64,000 nt of DNA from NCBI GenBank assembly GCA_023150935.1, contig JAKLJW010000001.1, positions 202,567 to 266,566 on the forward strand, written 5' to 3'. A program made the translations under genes and the position numbers. The DNA comes from Candidatus Binatia bacterium (GTDB taxonomy: Bacteria > Desulfobacterota > Binatia > HRBIN30). The notes beneath the pieces were generated by a model that saw only the letters and a list, made by a program, of their open reading frames with translations, made no database searches and was not told the DNA's origin. Shown here piece by piece: positions 43,992 through 52,107 of this stretch (position 1 is the first letter of the stretch; every line of letters starts with the position of its first letter).

Positions 43992-45022
43992 ATCGAGCGG
44001 TACTGGCCGATCTCGGCGTGCAGTTGCCGTTGTTGCCGGTGAGCCTGGTTGGCAGTCTGCCCAGGCCGCCCGAGCTTATCGCGGCGCGGGCGCGGTTCGC
44101 ACGCGGCAATCTCTCCCAACGGGAGGTCGACGACCTGGCGGAGGAGGCGATCGTCTGGTGGCTGCGGCGTCAGGAGGAGGCGGGGCTCGATGTGCTCGTC
44201 GACGGCGAGGTTTACCGTGGCGACATGGTCGCCTACTTCGCCGACGCGCTCGACGGCATGGAGCTCGCCGGTCTGGTGCGTTCTTACGGCAACCGCTACT
44301 ACCGCAAGCCGGTCATCCGCGGCCCGGTCCGCTGGGAGCAGCCGATTACGGTGGGGTGGTGGCGGTTCGCGCAGGGCCGTACGCGGCGGCCGGTCAAGGC
44401 GATCGTCACCGGACCGTACACGATGATGGACTGGTCTTTCGACGAGCACTACCCCGACCGCCGCTCGGCGTGCTTTGCCCTGGCCCAGGAGCTGCACAAG
44501 GAAGTCGAAGCGCTGGCCGCCGCCGGCGCGCGCATCGTTCAGATCGACGAACCGGCGCTCTCCGTGCGGCCGTCCGAGCTGCCGTGGATCGTCGAGGCAC
44601 TGCACCGGTTGACCGATGGCATCCGCGCGTACTGGATCCTGCACGCCTGCTACGGCGCCTTCGAGACGGTCTACCCCGGCATGCTCGACCTTCCGGTGCA
44701 CAATCTCGATCTGGCCATATCGCAGAGCGCCACCGATTGGATTGACATCTTTCGCCGGGATCGATTTACGAAGGACCTTTCGGTCGGAGTGGTGGACGTG
44801 CACTCGCGGGTGGCGGAAGCGGCGGACGTGGTGAGCCGGCGTCTCGATCGCGCCCTCGATCTGGTGCCCGCCGAGGCGCTGTGGGTGACGCCGGATTGCG
44901 GGCTGAAGACGCGGTTGGCCGACGAAGCCGTCGCGAAGATCGCGAGCATGGTGGCCGGTGCGCGGCAGGTGCGCGAGAAGCTGACCGGCTCGGGTGCGGC
45001 TTCCGGGGCGAGAGCGGGGTAA
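43988..45022 (+). CDS. Core-MetE-like methyltransferase with intact zinc site
   Basis: 344 residues from GTG overlapping the previous stop by four bases (GTGA), so the two are coupled. Features: LVGSLPRPPEL, VLVDGEVYRGDMVAYF, AIVTGPYTMMDWSF, VQIDEPALSVRP, then LHACYGAFET, which carries the His-x-Cys zinc ligands, and TPDCGLKTR with the third Cys. Core-MetE enzymes make methionine from homocysteine using methyl donors other than methyl-folate in some lineages. The natural methyl donor is not deducible. Confidence 0.8.
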   Translation: MNRAVLADLGVQLPLLPVSLVGSLPRPPELIAARARFARGNLSQREVDDLAEEAIVWWLRRQEEAGLDVLVDGEVYRGDMVAYFADALDGMELAGLVRSYGNRYYRKPVIRGPVRWEQPITVGWWRFAQGRTRRPVKAIVTGPYTMMDWSFDEHYPDRRSACFALAQELHKEVEALAAAGARIVQIDEPALSVRPSELPWIVEALHRLTDGIRAYWILHACYGAFETVYPGMLDLPVHNLDLAISQSATDWIDIFRRDRFTKDLSVGVVDVHSRVAEAADVVSRRLDRALDLVPAEALWVTPDCGLKTRLADEAVAKIASMVAGARQVREKLTGSGAASGARAG

Positions 45023-45108
45023 TCCGCGATGGAGTTGTCGGGTCGCCACTGGCGTCCGGCTTGCGGAGGGCAGGCGCCGCCGGATGACGGCGGCGGTGCG
45101 GGAGGATC

Positions 45109-46518
45109 ATGGGGAACGAAGCGAAGACGTACGACGCGATAATCGTCGGGGCCGGAACCTCGGGCTCCTGCGTGGCGAGCGCGTTGAGCGCGGCCGGGTT
45201 GCGCTGCCTCATCCTCGAGGCCGGCAAGCGATTTGCGCGGGACACCTATCCGCGCGCCGAACTCGACGCCAACTCGCAGCTCTACTGGGGCGGCGGGATC
45301 GAACTCAACACGGACGCGGACATCGGTTTTTTGCGTGCCCGTGTCGTCGGCGGCGGGTCGATCGTAAACCAGGCGCTGATGGATCGTTTCGACGACGTTG
45401 CCCTGGATTCGTGGCGGCAGCGCTCCGGCGTGCCGTTCTTTACCGGCGAGGCGATGGCTCCGTGGTACGACAAGGCCGAGAGCGAACTCTGCCTGCAGTA
45501 CATCCCGACCGAGTACCGCAACCGCAACGCCCAGATTTTCGCCGAAGGTTTTGCCGCCAATGGGTACGTCTGCGCACCGCTGCGGCGGGCGCAGCGCGAC
45601 TGCCGTTTTCAAGACGGCAACGACTGCATCGTGTGCCTCTCCGGATGCCCGATCGACAGCAAGCAGAGCATGCCGGTGACCGTGCTGCGCCGGGCGCTCG
45701 AGGCGGGCGCGGAGTTGCGCGCCGAGACCGAGGTGCTGCAGGTCGCCGAGGTCGACGGCGGCGTGACGGTCACGGCGCGTTCCGCCGGCAACGGCGAGGA
45801 GACCTATCGAGCCGGTGCCCTGGTGCTTGCCGGGGGTGCCATCGGGACTTCGAGCCTGTTGCTGCGATCGGGCTTTGCGGCGCGTTTGCCGCTGCTCGGC
45901 CGGAACTTCTACTCGCATCCCCAGTATATGCACCTGGCCGTCTACGACGATCCGGTGGACGCGCACAAAGGTCCGATGCAGTCGCTCAAGTCGGCGGACC
46001 CGAATTTCCGCCGTTACGGGTTCAAGCTCGAGAATGTCTACGCCCCGCCGGTCGCCATCGCCATGCTGTTGCCCGGATTCGGACACGCGCACCTCGAGCG
46101 GATGCGCCGGTTGCGGCAGTTCGCGTGCATAGAAGTCTCGGTGCGCGATCAGAATCCGGGCCAGGTCCGCGTCGACGGGCGCGGACAGACTGTTCTGGAG
46201 AAGCAACTCGACGGCGAAGACCGGGCCAGGCGCGACCGCGGCTTTGCCGCGGTACGCAACATCTTCCTGGCCACCGGGGCGCGCGAGATCGTCGAGGGCA
46301 GCTTCGGGATCAGTTTGCACCTGATGGGCGGGTGCAACATGGGGACCGACCCGGGGACCTCGGTGGTGTCCCCCGAGTTCAAGCTGCATGGCTGCAAGCG
46401 CATCTACGCCACCGACGGGAGCATTTTTCCGGACGCCCCGGGTATCAACCCGGCGCTGACGATCATGGCTCTGTCGTGGCGGGCGGGCGAACAGATCGTA
46501 AAGGACTTGCGTGCATGA
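45109..46518 (+). CDS. GMC-family oxidoreductase with cysteine cluster
   Basis: 469 residues, GGAGG upstream of ATG. N-terminal FAD-binding IIVGAGTSGSCVA and LEAGKR, VVGGGSIVNQALMDRF, and the C-terminal GMC motif HLMGGCNMGTDPG plus YATDGSIFPDAPGINPALTIMALSWR. GMC enzymes oxidise alcohols to aldehydes using FAD. Four cysteines at residues 165, 173, 176 and 180 (CX7CX2CX3C) resemble a metal or Fe-S site found in a subset of GMC enzymes. Followed by a small accessory protein overlapping by ATGA, then an aldehyde dehydrogenase, which together suggest alcohol to acid oxidation, perhaps of a fatty alcohol; the substrate is inference. Confidence 0.88.
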   Translation: MGNEAKTYDAIIVGAGTSGSCVASALSAAGLRCLILEAGKRFARDTYPRAELDANSQLYWGGGIELNTDADIGFLRARVVGGGSIVNQALMDRFDDVALDSWRQRSGVPFFTGEAMAPWYDKAESELCLQYIPTEYRNRNAQIFAEGFAANGYVCAPLRRAQRDCRFQDGNDCIVCLSGCPIDSKQSMPVTVLRRALEAGAELRAETEVLQVAEVDGGVTVTARSAGNGEETYRAGALVLAGGAIGTSSLLLRSGFAARLPLLGRNFYSHPQYMHLAVYDDPVDAHKGPMQSLKSADPNFRRYGFKLENVYAPPVAIAMLLPGFGHAHLERMRRLRQFACIEVSVRDQNPGQVRVDGRGQTVLEKQLDGEDRARRDRGFAAVRNIFLATGAREIVEGSFGISLHLMGGCNMGTDPGTSVVSPEFKLHGCKRIYATDGSIFPDAPGINPALTIMALSWRAGEQIVKDLRA

Positions 46519-46928
46519 CGACGTCAAGGTGGCTGAGTGCGGGTCAGTTGCGCGGGCTGCGCAAGGTGGGGGACATCGTCATGCCCGGCAACGACGAGTT
46601 CCCTTCGTTTTCGCAAAGTGGCGCCATCGCTCACGTCGATCGCATGCTCGACTACGTGAAGGACTCCGATCGCGACGGTTTGCGACTGGTGTTCGGACTG
46701 TTTCGGGTACTGCCGGGACCGGCGGTACGGTCGATCCTGGCGCTGTCGGAGCGGCACCGCTGGCTGCCGGGCCCGTTGGGAGCGGCGGCCCGACAGATAA
46801 ACCTCGGTGTCAAAGGGGTCGTGTTCACACTCTACTATTCTGACGTCGGGAGCGGACGGTCGATCCACGAGTTGATCGGCTACGATGCGAAGGTGATCGC
46901 CCCCGCGGTCCCGTCAGGTGAGGTCTGA
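46515..46928 (+). CDS. Small accessory protein of the GMC oxidoreductase
   Basis: 137 residues starting MTTSRWLSAGQLRGLRKVGDIVMPGNDEFPSFSQSGAIAHVD, with no signal peptide. Its ATG overlaps the GMC stop (ATGA), so they are translated together. It is similar in position and size to the gluconate-dehydrogenase subunit 3-like partners of GMC enzymes, but I do not see a twin-arginine signal or firm family hallmark. Likely a stabilising or electron-transfer partner by context. Confidence 0.7.
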   Translation: MTTSRWLSAGQLRGLRKVGDIVMPGNDEFPSFSQSGAIAHVDRMLDYVKDSDRDGLRLVFGLFRVLPGPAVRSILALSERHRWLPGPLGAAARQINLGVKGVVFTLYYSDVGSGRSIHELIGYDAKVIAPAVPSGEV

Positions 46929-46929
46929 G

Positions 46930-48465
46930 ATGAGCTACGGATCTGCGGCTGTAGCCGAACAAGACGCTGCCGGCACGACTGGCGCGGTCGAGGTCTTCGA
47001 ACGGGCGCGTGCGGGTGCCCGTTCGTTGAGGCGCTTGAGCGTGGCGGAGCGTGTCCGTCACATTGCGGCCCTGCGTGACGTTGTCCTGCGGCGCCGCGAG
47101 GAGATCGTCGACCGGATCCAGCAGGATACCGGGAAGACACGCTCGGACGCCCTGATCTCCGAGGTGTTCGGGGTTCTCGACAATCTCGCGTGGCTCGAGA
47201 CGGCCGCCGTCAAGGCGCTGCGCGACCGCAAAGTGCACACGCCTCCGGCGTTGATGGGGAAGACGTCGTGGATCTGGTACGAGCCCCTCGGCACGATCCT
47301 GATCGTCTCGCCATGGAACTACCCCTTTTACCAGGCCCTGGTGCCGATTGCCGTGGCCGTCGTTACCGGCAACACGGTGGTGTACAAGCCGTCGGAATGG
47401 ACGCCGTTGCGGGGGCTGGTCGAGGACCTGCTCGCCGAGGCGCAGTTCGCACCCAACTGGGTGCAGATTGCCTACGGTGACGGCCGGGTGGGTGCGGAAC
47501 TGATCGACCAGCGGCCCGACAAGATCATGTTCACGGGGAGCACGCGCACGGGCCGCAAGATCCTCGCGCAGGCGGCCAACCACCTCGTCCCGGTCGAGCT
47601 CGAACTCGGCGGCAAGGACGCCATGGTGGTGTTTGCCGACGCCAACCTCGAGCGGGCCGCGGCGGGTGCGGCGTGGGGCGCTCTGACGAACACCGGGCAG
47701 TCGTGTACGTCGGTGGAGAGAATCTACGTGCAGGATGCCGTGTACCCGGCCTTCCGCGACGCGCTGGTCCGCGCCGTGCAACGCGTGAAGCAGGAGGTGG
47801 ATCGGGACGGCGACGCGGACATCGGCGCAATGACGACTGATTTTCAGGTGCGCGTCGTGCGCGAGCAGGTCGAGGACGCCCGCCGCAAAGGGGCGCGATT
47901 TCTCACCGGCGAGTCCTGGGACGGAACCTCGCGATTGATTCCGCCCATGGTGGTCGACAACGTGAGCAGCGACATGCTGCTGATTCGCGAGGAGACGTTC
48001 GGGCCTTTGCTGCCGCTGGTGCCTTTCTCCGACGAGGCCGAGGCGATCCGTCTGGCGGAGGGTTCCGAGTACGGGCTTACCGCCAGTGTCTGGTCGAAGG
48101 ATCTCGCACGGGCACGTCGCGTGGCGCGCGCCCTGCGTACCGGGGGGGTCTCGATCAACAACGTCATGGTCACCGAAGGCAACCCGGCGTTGCCGTTCGG
48201 CGGCGTCAAACAGAGCGGCTTCGGGCGGTACAAGGGCGAGGCCGGGTTGCACGCCTTCTGCAATCTGAAGTCGGTGATCGTCGACAAGGACAGCGGCAAG
48301 ATCGAGGCCAACTGGTATCCGTACACGAGCGAGAAGTATCGGTTGTTCTCCGCGCTCACGGTCAGCCTGTTTGGGCGTGACCGGCTGTCCTTGCTCAAGT
48401 TCGCGCTGGCCGGCCTGCGTCTGGAGCGGTACTCGAAGACGGCGACGCGACGGGGCCGGGAGTAG
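46930..48465 (+). CDS. Aldehyde dehydrogenase
   Basis: 511 residues, immediately after the accessory protein stop. ALDH hallmarks: IVSPWNYPFYQALVPIAVAVVTGNTVVYKPSE, GSTRTGRKI, catalytic Glu in LELGGKDAM, catalytic Cys in NTGQSCTSVERI (residue 259), and LIREETFGPLLPLV. Oxidises an aldehyde with NAD(P)+. The hydrophobic C-terminus (KYRLFSALTVSLFGR, LLKFALAGLRLERY) resembles membrane-associated long-chain ALDHs. Operon with the GMC enzyme points to stepwise alcohol oxidation. Confidence 0.9.
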   Translation: MSYGSAAVAEQDAAGTTGAVEVFERARAGARSLRRLSVAERVRHIAALRDVVLRRREEIVDRIQQDTGKTRSDALISEVFGVLDNLAWLETAAVKALRDRKVHTPPALMGKTSWIWYEPLGTILIVSPWNYPFYQALVPIAVAVVTGNTVVYKPSEWTPLRGLVEDLLAEAQFAPNWVQIAYGDGRVGAELIDQRPDKIMFTGSTRTGRKILAQAANHLVPVELELGGKDAMVVFADANLERAAAGAAWGALTNTGQSCTSVERIYVQDAVYPAFRDALVRAVQRVKQEVDRDGDADIGAMTTDFQVRVVREQVEDARRKGARFLTGESWDGTSRLIPPMVVDNVSSDMLLIREETFGPLLPLVPFSDEAEAIRLAEGSEYGLTASVWSKDLARARRVARALRTGGVSINNVMVTEGNPALPFGGVKQSGFGRYKGEAGLHAFCNLKSVIVDKDSGKIEANWYPYTSEKYRLFSALTVSLFGRDRLSLLKFALAGLRLERYSKTATRRGRE

Positions 48466-48482
48466 CCCGAGAGGAGGGCGCG

Positions 48483-49763
48483 ATGAGCAAGGAGAAGGCG
48501 GCGATCCTCGTTGGCGGCGGGCCGGCACCGGGCATCAACAGCGTGATCGGCGCGGCCACGATCCGCTACCTCGTCGAGGGCGTTGAGGTGGTCGGGCTCC
48601 GCGACGGGTTCGAATGGATCATGCAGGGCGACACGGGTCACGTGGTCCCGCTGTCGATCGAGCTCGTCAGCCGTATCCACTTCCGCGGCGGATCGTTCAT
48701 CGGAATCTCGCGCGCCAACCCGACCAAGAACCCGGCGGACCTGGAGACCGCCGTCGCCACCTTGCAGAAACTCGGCGTAACGCAGCTGATCACCATCGGC
48801 GGCGACGACACGGCGTTTTCGGCGATGAAGCTGGCGGAGAAGTCGGCCGGGCGGTTGCGCGTCGTTCACGTTCCGAAGACCATCGACAACGACCTCGACC
48901 TGCCACCCGATATCGACACGTTCGGATTCCAGACCGCCCGCCATGTCGGCGTCGAACTGGTCAAGAACCTCATGGTCGACGCGCACACGACGACGCGCTG
49001 GTACATCGTCATTTCCATGGGCCGCAAGGCGGGGCATCTGGCGCTCGGCATCGGCAAGGCCGCCGGCGCCACGCTGACGCTGATCGGCGAGGAGTTCGGC
49101 CAGAAGGTCAGTTTGAAGACGATCGTCGACACGCTGGCGTGTGCGATCGTCAAGCGCCGGGCCGAGGGCCGCCGCGACGGTGTGGCCATCGTCGCCGAGG
49201 GGCTGGTGCTGGACATCGACCCCTCCGAGCTGTCGGATCTCAAGGACGTCGAGCGCGACGCGCACGGCAACATCCGCCTCGCCGAAATCGACATCGGGGA
49301 GATGCTCAAGAAGGCGGTTGTCGCTCGCCTCAAAGGGCTCAATATCAAGGCAACCGTGGTGTCCAAGAACATCGGCTACGAATTGCGCTGCGCCGATCCG
49401 ATTCCGTACGACATGGAGTACACGCGCGACCTGGGCTACTGCGCCGCCAAGTACCTCCTCGACGGCGGCGACGCGGTGATGGTGTCGCTGCAGGGCGGGC
49501 ACTTCGTGCCCATACCGTTCAAGCAGTTGTTGGACCCGAACACCGGACGCGCGAAGATCCGGCTCGTCGACATCCGATCGACACGCTACGCGATCGCGCG
49601 CCGCTACATGATCCGCCTGCGGCGCGATGACTTCGAAAGTCCGGACGGCCTGGAGAAAATTGCCCGAGCCACCGGACTCTCGGTCGAGGAGTTCACGCGC
49701 CAGTTCGGCTACCTCGTCGAGTCGGAGCCGCCGCCGCTCGTGTTGCAGCGGCCGGCGGGGTGA
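48483..49763 (+). CDS. pfp: PPi-dependent 6-phosphofructokinase
   Basis: 426 residues with GAGAGGAGG upstream. PFK-fold with GGGPAPGINSVIGAATI, GGSFIGISRANP, and the substrate-specificity motifs: GGDDT at 106-110 (ATP enzymes have GGDGS) and PKTIDND at 131-137 (ATP enzymes lack this Lys). Both are associated with pyrophosphate use in the established literature. It would phosphorylate fructose-6-phosphate reversibly with PPi, serving glycolysis and gluconeogenesis. Seventeen bases from the ALDH stop but functionally distinct. Confidence 0.88.
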   Translation: MSKEKAAILVGGGPAPGINSVIGAATIRYLVEGVEVVGLRDGFEWIMQGDTGHVVPLSIELVSRIHFRGGSFIGISRANPTKNPADLETAVATLQKLGVTQLITIGGDDTAFSAMKLAEKSAGRLRVVHVPKTIDNDLDLPPDIDTFGFQTARHVGVELVKNLMVDAHTTTRWYIVISMGRKAGHLALGIGKAAGATLTLIGEEFGQKVSLKTIVDTLACAIVKRRAEGRRDGVAIVAEGLVLDIDPSELSDLKDVERDAHGNIRLAEIDIGEMLKKAVVARLKGLNIKATVVSKNIGYELRCADPIPYDMEYTRDLGYCAAKYLLDGGDAVMVSLQGGHFVPIPFKQLLDPNTGRAKIRLVDIRSTRYAIARRYMIRLRRDDFESPDGLEKIARATGLSVEEFTRQFGYLVESEPPPLVLQRPAG

Positions 49764-49813
49764 GAGGGGAGGAGCGCGCCCCTCGGGGCGGGCGAGTTCC
49801 GGCCGCCGCCTCG

Positions 49814-51289
49814 CTACCTCGCCCCGTCCCTTTTCCCGGCGGCATTCTGGATCAGCCGGGTCGTAAATGCGATCGCGCGAGCGTAGGCGTCGACGCCGAT
49901 GCGTTCGTCGGTGCCGTGGACCCGCGCCCGGTCGGCATCGCCGGCCACTATCGGGAGGAACCGGTAGAGGTTGGGCGTGACGGCCGAATAGCTGCGCACA
50001 TCGGTGCCGCCCACGGTCAGGTGGGGCGCGAACAACGCTTCGGGAAAGACCTCTGCTACGGTGCGTTGCAGTTGCGCGAAGGGAGGCGCGTCGACGGGCG
50101 ACTCCGCCGTTGGCTCGCGGGCGCCGGGCAGGGTGGCGATCTCGATGCGCTCGTCGGCGACCACATGGCGGGTATGATCGATCACGTCCTGCACCGTGTC
50201 GCCCGGGAGGATGCGGAAGTTGACCACGGCCCGTGCTGCCGAGGGCAGGACGTTCTCCTTGACGCCGGCGTCGAGCATGGTCGGCGCCGTCGTCGTTCGC
50301 AGCATCGCGTTGGTGGCCGGGTTGGCGCTGAGTGCCCATTCGACGAGCGGGGCGAACAGCCACAGGTTGGCGAACGCGGCGCGTTGCGGCAGTGGCATTT
50401 CGGGTCCCAGGTAAGCGAACAGATCGTCGGTGACGCCGCGGAAATGGCGTGGCATCTGGCGATTCACGAGCCGCGTGATCGCCGCCGCAAGTACGCTCAC
50501 GGCGGTATCGTCCGGCGGCACCGAGGAGTGCCCGCCGTGCGTTCTTGCGGTCAGCGCCAGCGTTACCGACCCCTTCTCGGCCGTTCCGACCACGGCCACC
50601 GGCCGGGGTAGATCGAGGCCGTCACCCAGAATCAGTCCGCCCTCATCGAGAGCGAACTCCGCTTGTACTCCGCGCGCCTCGAGCAGCTCGGCGATCTTCA
50701 TGGCGCCGTCGTCGCCGCCGACCTCTTCGTCGTGTCCGAAGGCGAGGTAGACGGTGGCGTCGGGTTGGAACCCCTGCGCGAGCAGGAATTCGACCGCTTC
50801 GAGCGTACCGAGCAGCGACGCCTTGTCGTCGAGTGCCCCGCGGCCCCAGACGAACCCGTCGGCGATGACGCCCCCGAATGGGGGATGTGTCCAGTCCTTT
50901 TCGGTGCCCGGCTCCACGGGCACGACGTCCAGATGCGCAAGGAGCAGGATCGGCTGTCGCGCAGGGTCCTTGCCTGCCCAGCGGTACAGAAGCGAAAAGT
51001 CGCTCACCGTTTCGCGCGTGAGGTTGGCGTGAACCCGCGGGAAGCGTTCGGCCAGGTAGGTGTGGAGGGCCTTGAAAGCGGCCGGATCGAGCTGGGCCGG
51101 GTCCTGGTTCGAGACGGTCTTGAACTTCAGGGCGTCGGCGAGGCGTCGGGCGGCGGCATCCCGATCGATGTTCAACGGCGGTGCCGGTGAGACGGCGATC
51201 TGCCGGGAAGGAAACACCAGGGTGCGCACGGCTATCGCGGCCACGAGTGCGGCGATGCCCAGACACAGCAAGACGATAATGCGTCGCAT
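49814..51289 (-). CDS. M20-family metallopeptidase/aminoacylase (PM20D1/CPS1-like)
   Basis: 491 residues starting MRRIIVLLCLGIAALVAAIAV (membrane anchor or signal). Metal-binding residues: LLAHLDVVPVEPG (His and Asp), WGRGALDDK (Asp), HDEEVGGDDG (Glu pair) and HGGHSSVPP in the lid; a final His in RVHGTDERI. The N-terminus and lengths fit long M20 enzymes such as carboxypeptidase S or the N-acyl amino-acid hydrolase PM20D1. Upstream frame continues but the ATG with AGGGGG five bases ahead is the best start. Substrate unknown. Confidence 0.85.
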   Translation of the reverse strand: MRRIIVLLCLGIAALVAAIAVRTLVFPSRQIAVSPAPPLNIDRDAAARRLADALKFKTVSNQDPAQLDPAAFKALHTYLAERFPRVHANLTRETVSDFSLLYRWAGKDPARQPILLLAHLDVVPVEPGTEKDWTHPPFGGVIADGFVWGRGALDDKASLLGTLEAVEFLLAQGFQPDATVYLAFGHDEEVGGDDGAMKIAELLEARGVQAEFALDEGGLILGDGLDLPRPVAVVGTAEKGSVTLALTARTHGGHSSVPPDDTAVSVLAAAITRLVNRQMPRHFRGVTDDLFAYLGPEMPLPQRAAFANLWLFAPLVEWALSANPATNAMLRTTTAPTMLDAGVKENVLPSAARAVVNFRILPGDTVQDVIDHTRHVVADERIEIATLPGAREPTAESPVDAPPFAQLQRTVAEVFPEALFAPHLTVGGTDVRSYSAVTPNLYRFLPIVAGDADRARVHGTDERIGVDAYARAIAFTTRLIQNAAGKRDGAR

Positions 51290-51312
51290 GAGTACCCCCT
51301 GCCCGGTTCCGA

Positions 51313-52107
51313 CTACCGGTTGCTCTCCTGGGTGCGAGGGCGGCGATCCGGGAGCCGCACGCCCCGTTCCATCGCGGCAACGATGTCGCGCGCGGCGGCC
51401 ACGGGATCCGCGGCTTCGCGAATCGGCTGGCCGACGACGATATAATCGGCTCCCGCTTGCATGGCGGCCTCGGGCGTGTTGGCCCGTTTCTGATCGTCGA
51501 GGTCGTCGCCCTCCGTGCGGATGCCCGGAGTGACGATCAGGAATCCGCCGCCGCACGCCTTGCGGATCGGGCCGATCTCGAGCGGCGAGGCGACCACACC
51601 GTCCATGCTCGCCTCGCGGGCGAGGGTGGCGAGACGAACGACCTGGCTCTCGACCCCGCGCACTACCCCGACCCGCTTCAGATCGTCCCGATTCAGGCTG
51701 GTCAGAACGGTTACCGCGAGCACCTTGGGCCGGCGGATTCCCTCGGCGCGGCAGACCTTATTCACCTCCGACACCGTCCGTCGCATCATTTCGAGGCTGC
51801 CCGAGGCGTGGACGTCGAACATCCTGACGCCCATGCGGGTCGCCTCCGCGGCGGCCTTGGCGACGGTGCGCGGGATGTCGTGGAACTTGAGGTCGAGGAA
51901 TACTTCGCCGCCGCGATCGCGGATCGCCCGCACGACCTGCGGCCCGGCGTGCAGGAAGAGCTGTTTGCCGACCTTGAACAGGCCGACCTCGCCGACCAGG
52001 GCGTTGACGAGGTGCATGGCCTCCTTAACCGAGGCGACGTCGAGAGCGAGGATCAGGCGGTTGCGCATGGCGCCGCGGCGCAACCCGAAGGGCCAGCGCA
52101 GGCTCAT
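51313..52107 (-). CDS. pyrF: Orotidine-5'-phosphate decarboxylase
   Basis: 264 residues. Start at ATG 52107 overlaps the proS stop by four bases, favouring this start over MRNRLILALD at 52068. OMP decarboxylase motifs: LILALDVASV, FKVGKQLFLHAGP, DLKFHDIPRTVAKAA (the Lys-Asp catalytic pair), VTVLTSL, VTPGIR and ADYIVVGQPIREAADP. Final step of UMP synthesis. Coupled to proS but not pathway-related to it. Confidence 0.93.
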   Translation of the reverse strand: MSLRWPFGLRRGAMRNRLILALDVASVKEAMHLVNALVGEVGLFKVGKQLFLHAGPQVVRAIRDRGGEVFLDLKFHDIPRTVAKAAAEATRMGVRMFDVHASGSLEMMRRTVSEVNKVCRAEGIRRPKVLAVTVLTSLNRDDLKRVGVVRGVESQVVRLATLAREASMDGVVASPLEIGPIRKACGGGFLIVTPGIRTEGDDLDDQKRANTPEAAMQAGADYIVVGQPIREAADPVAAARDIVAAMERGVRLPDRRPRTQESNR

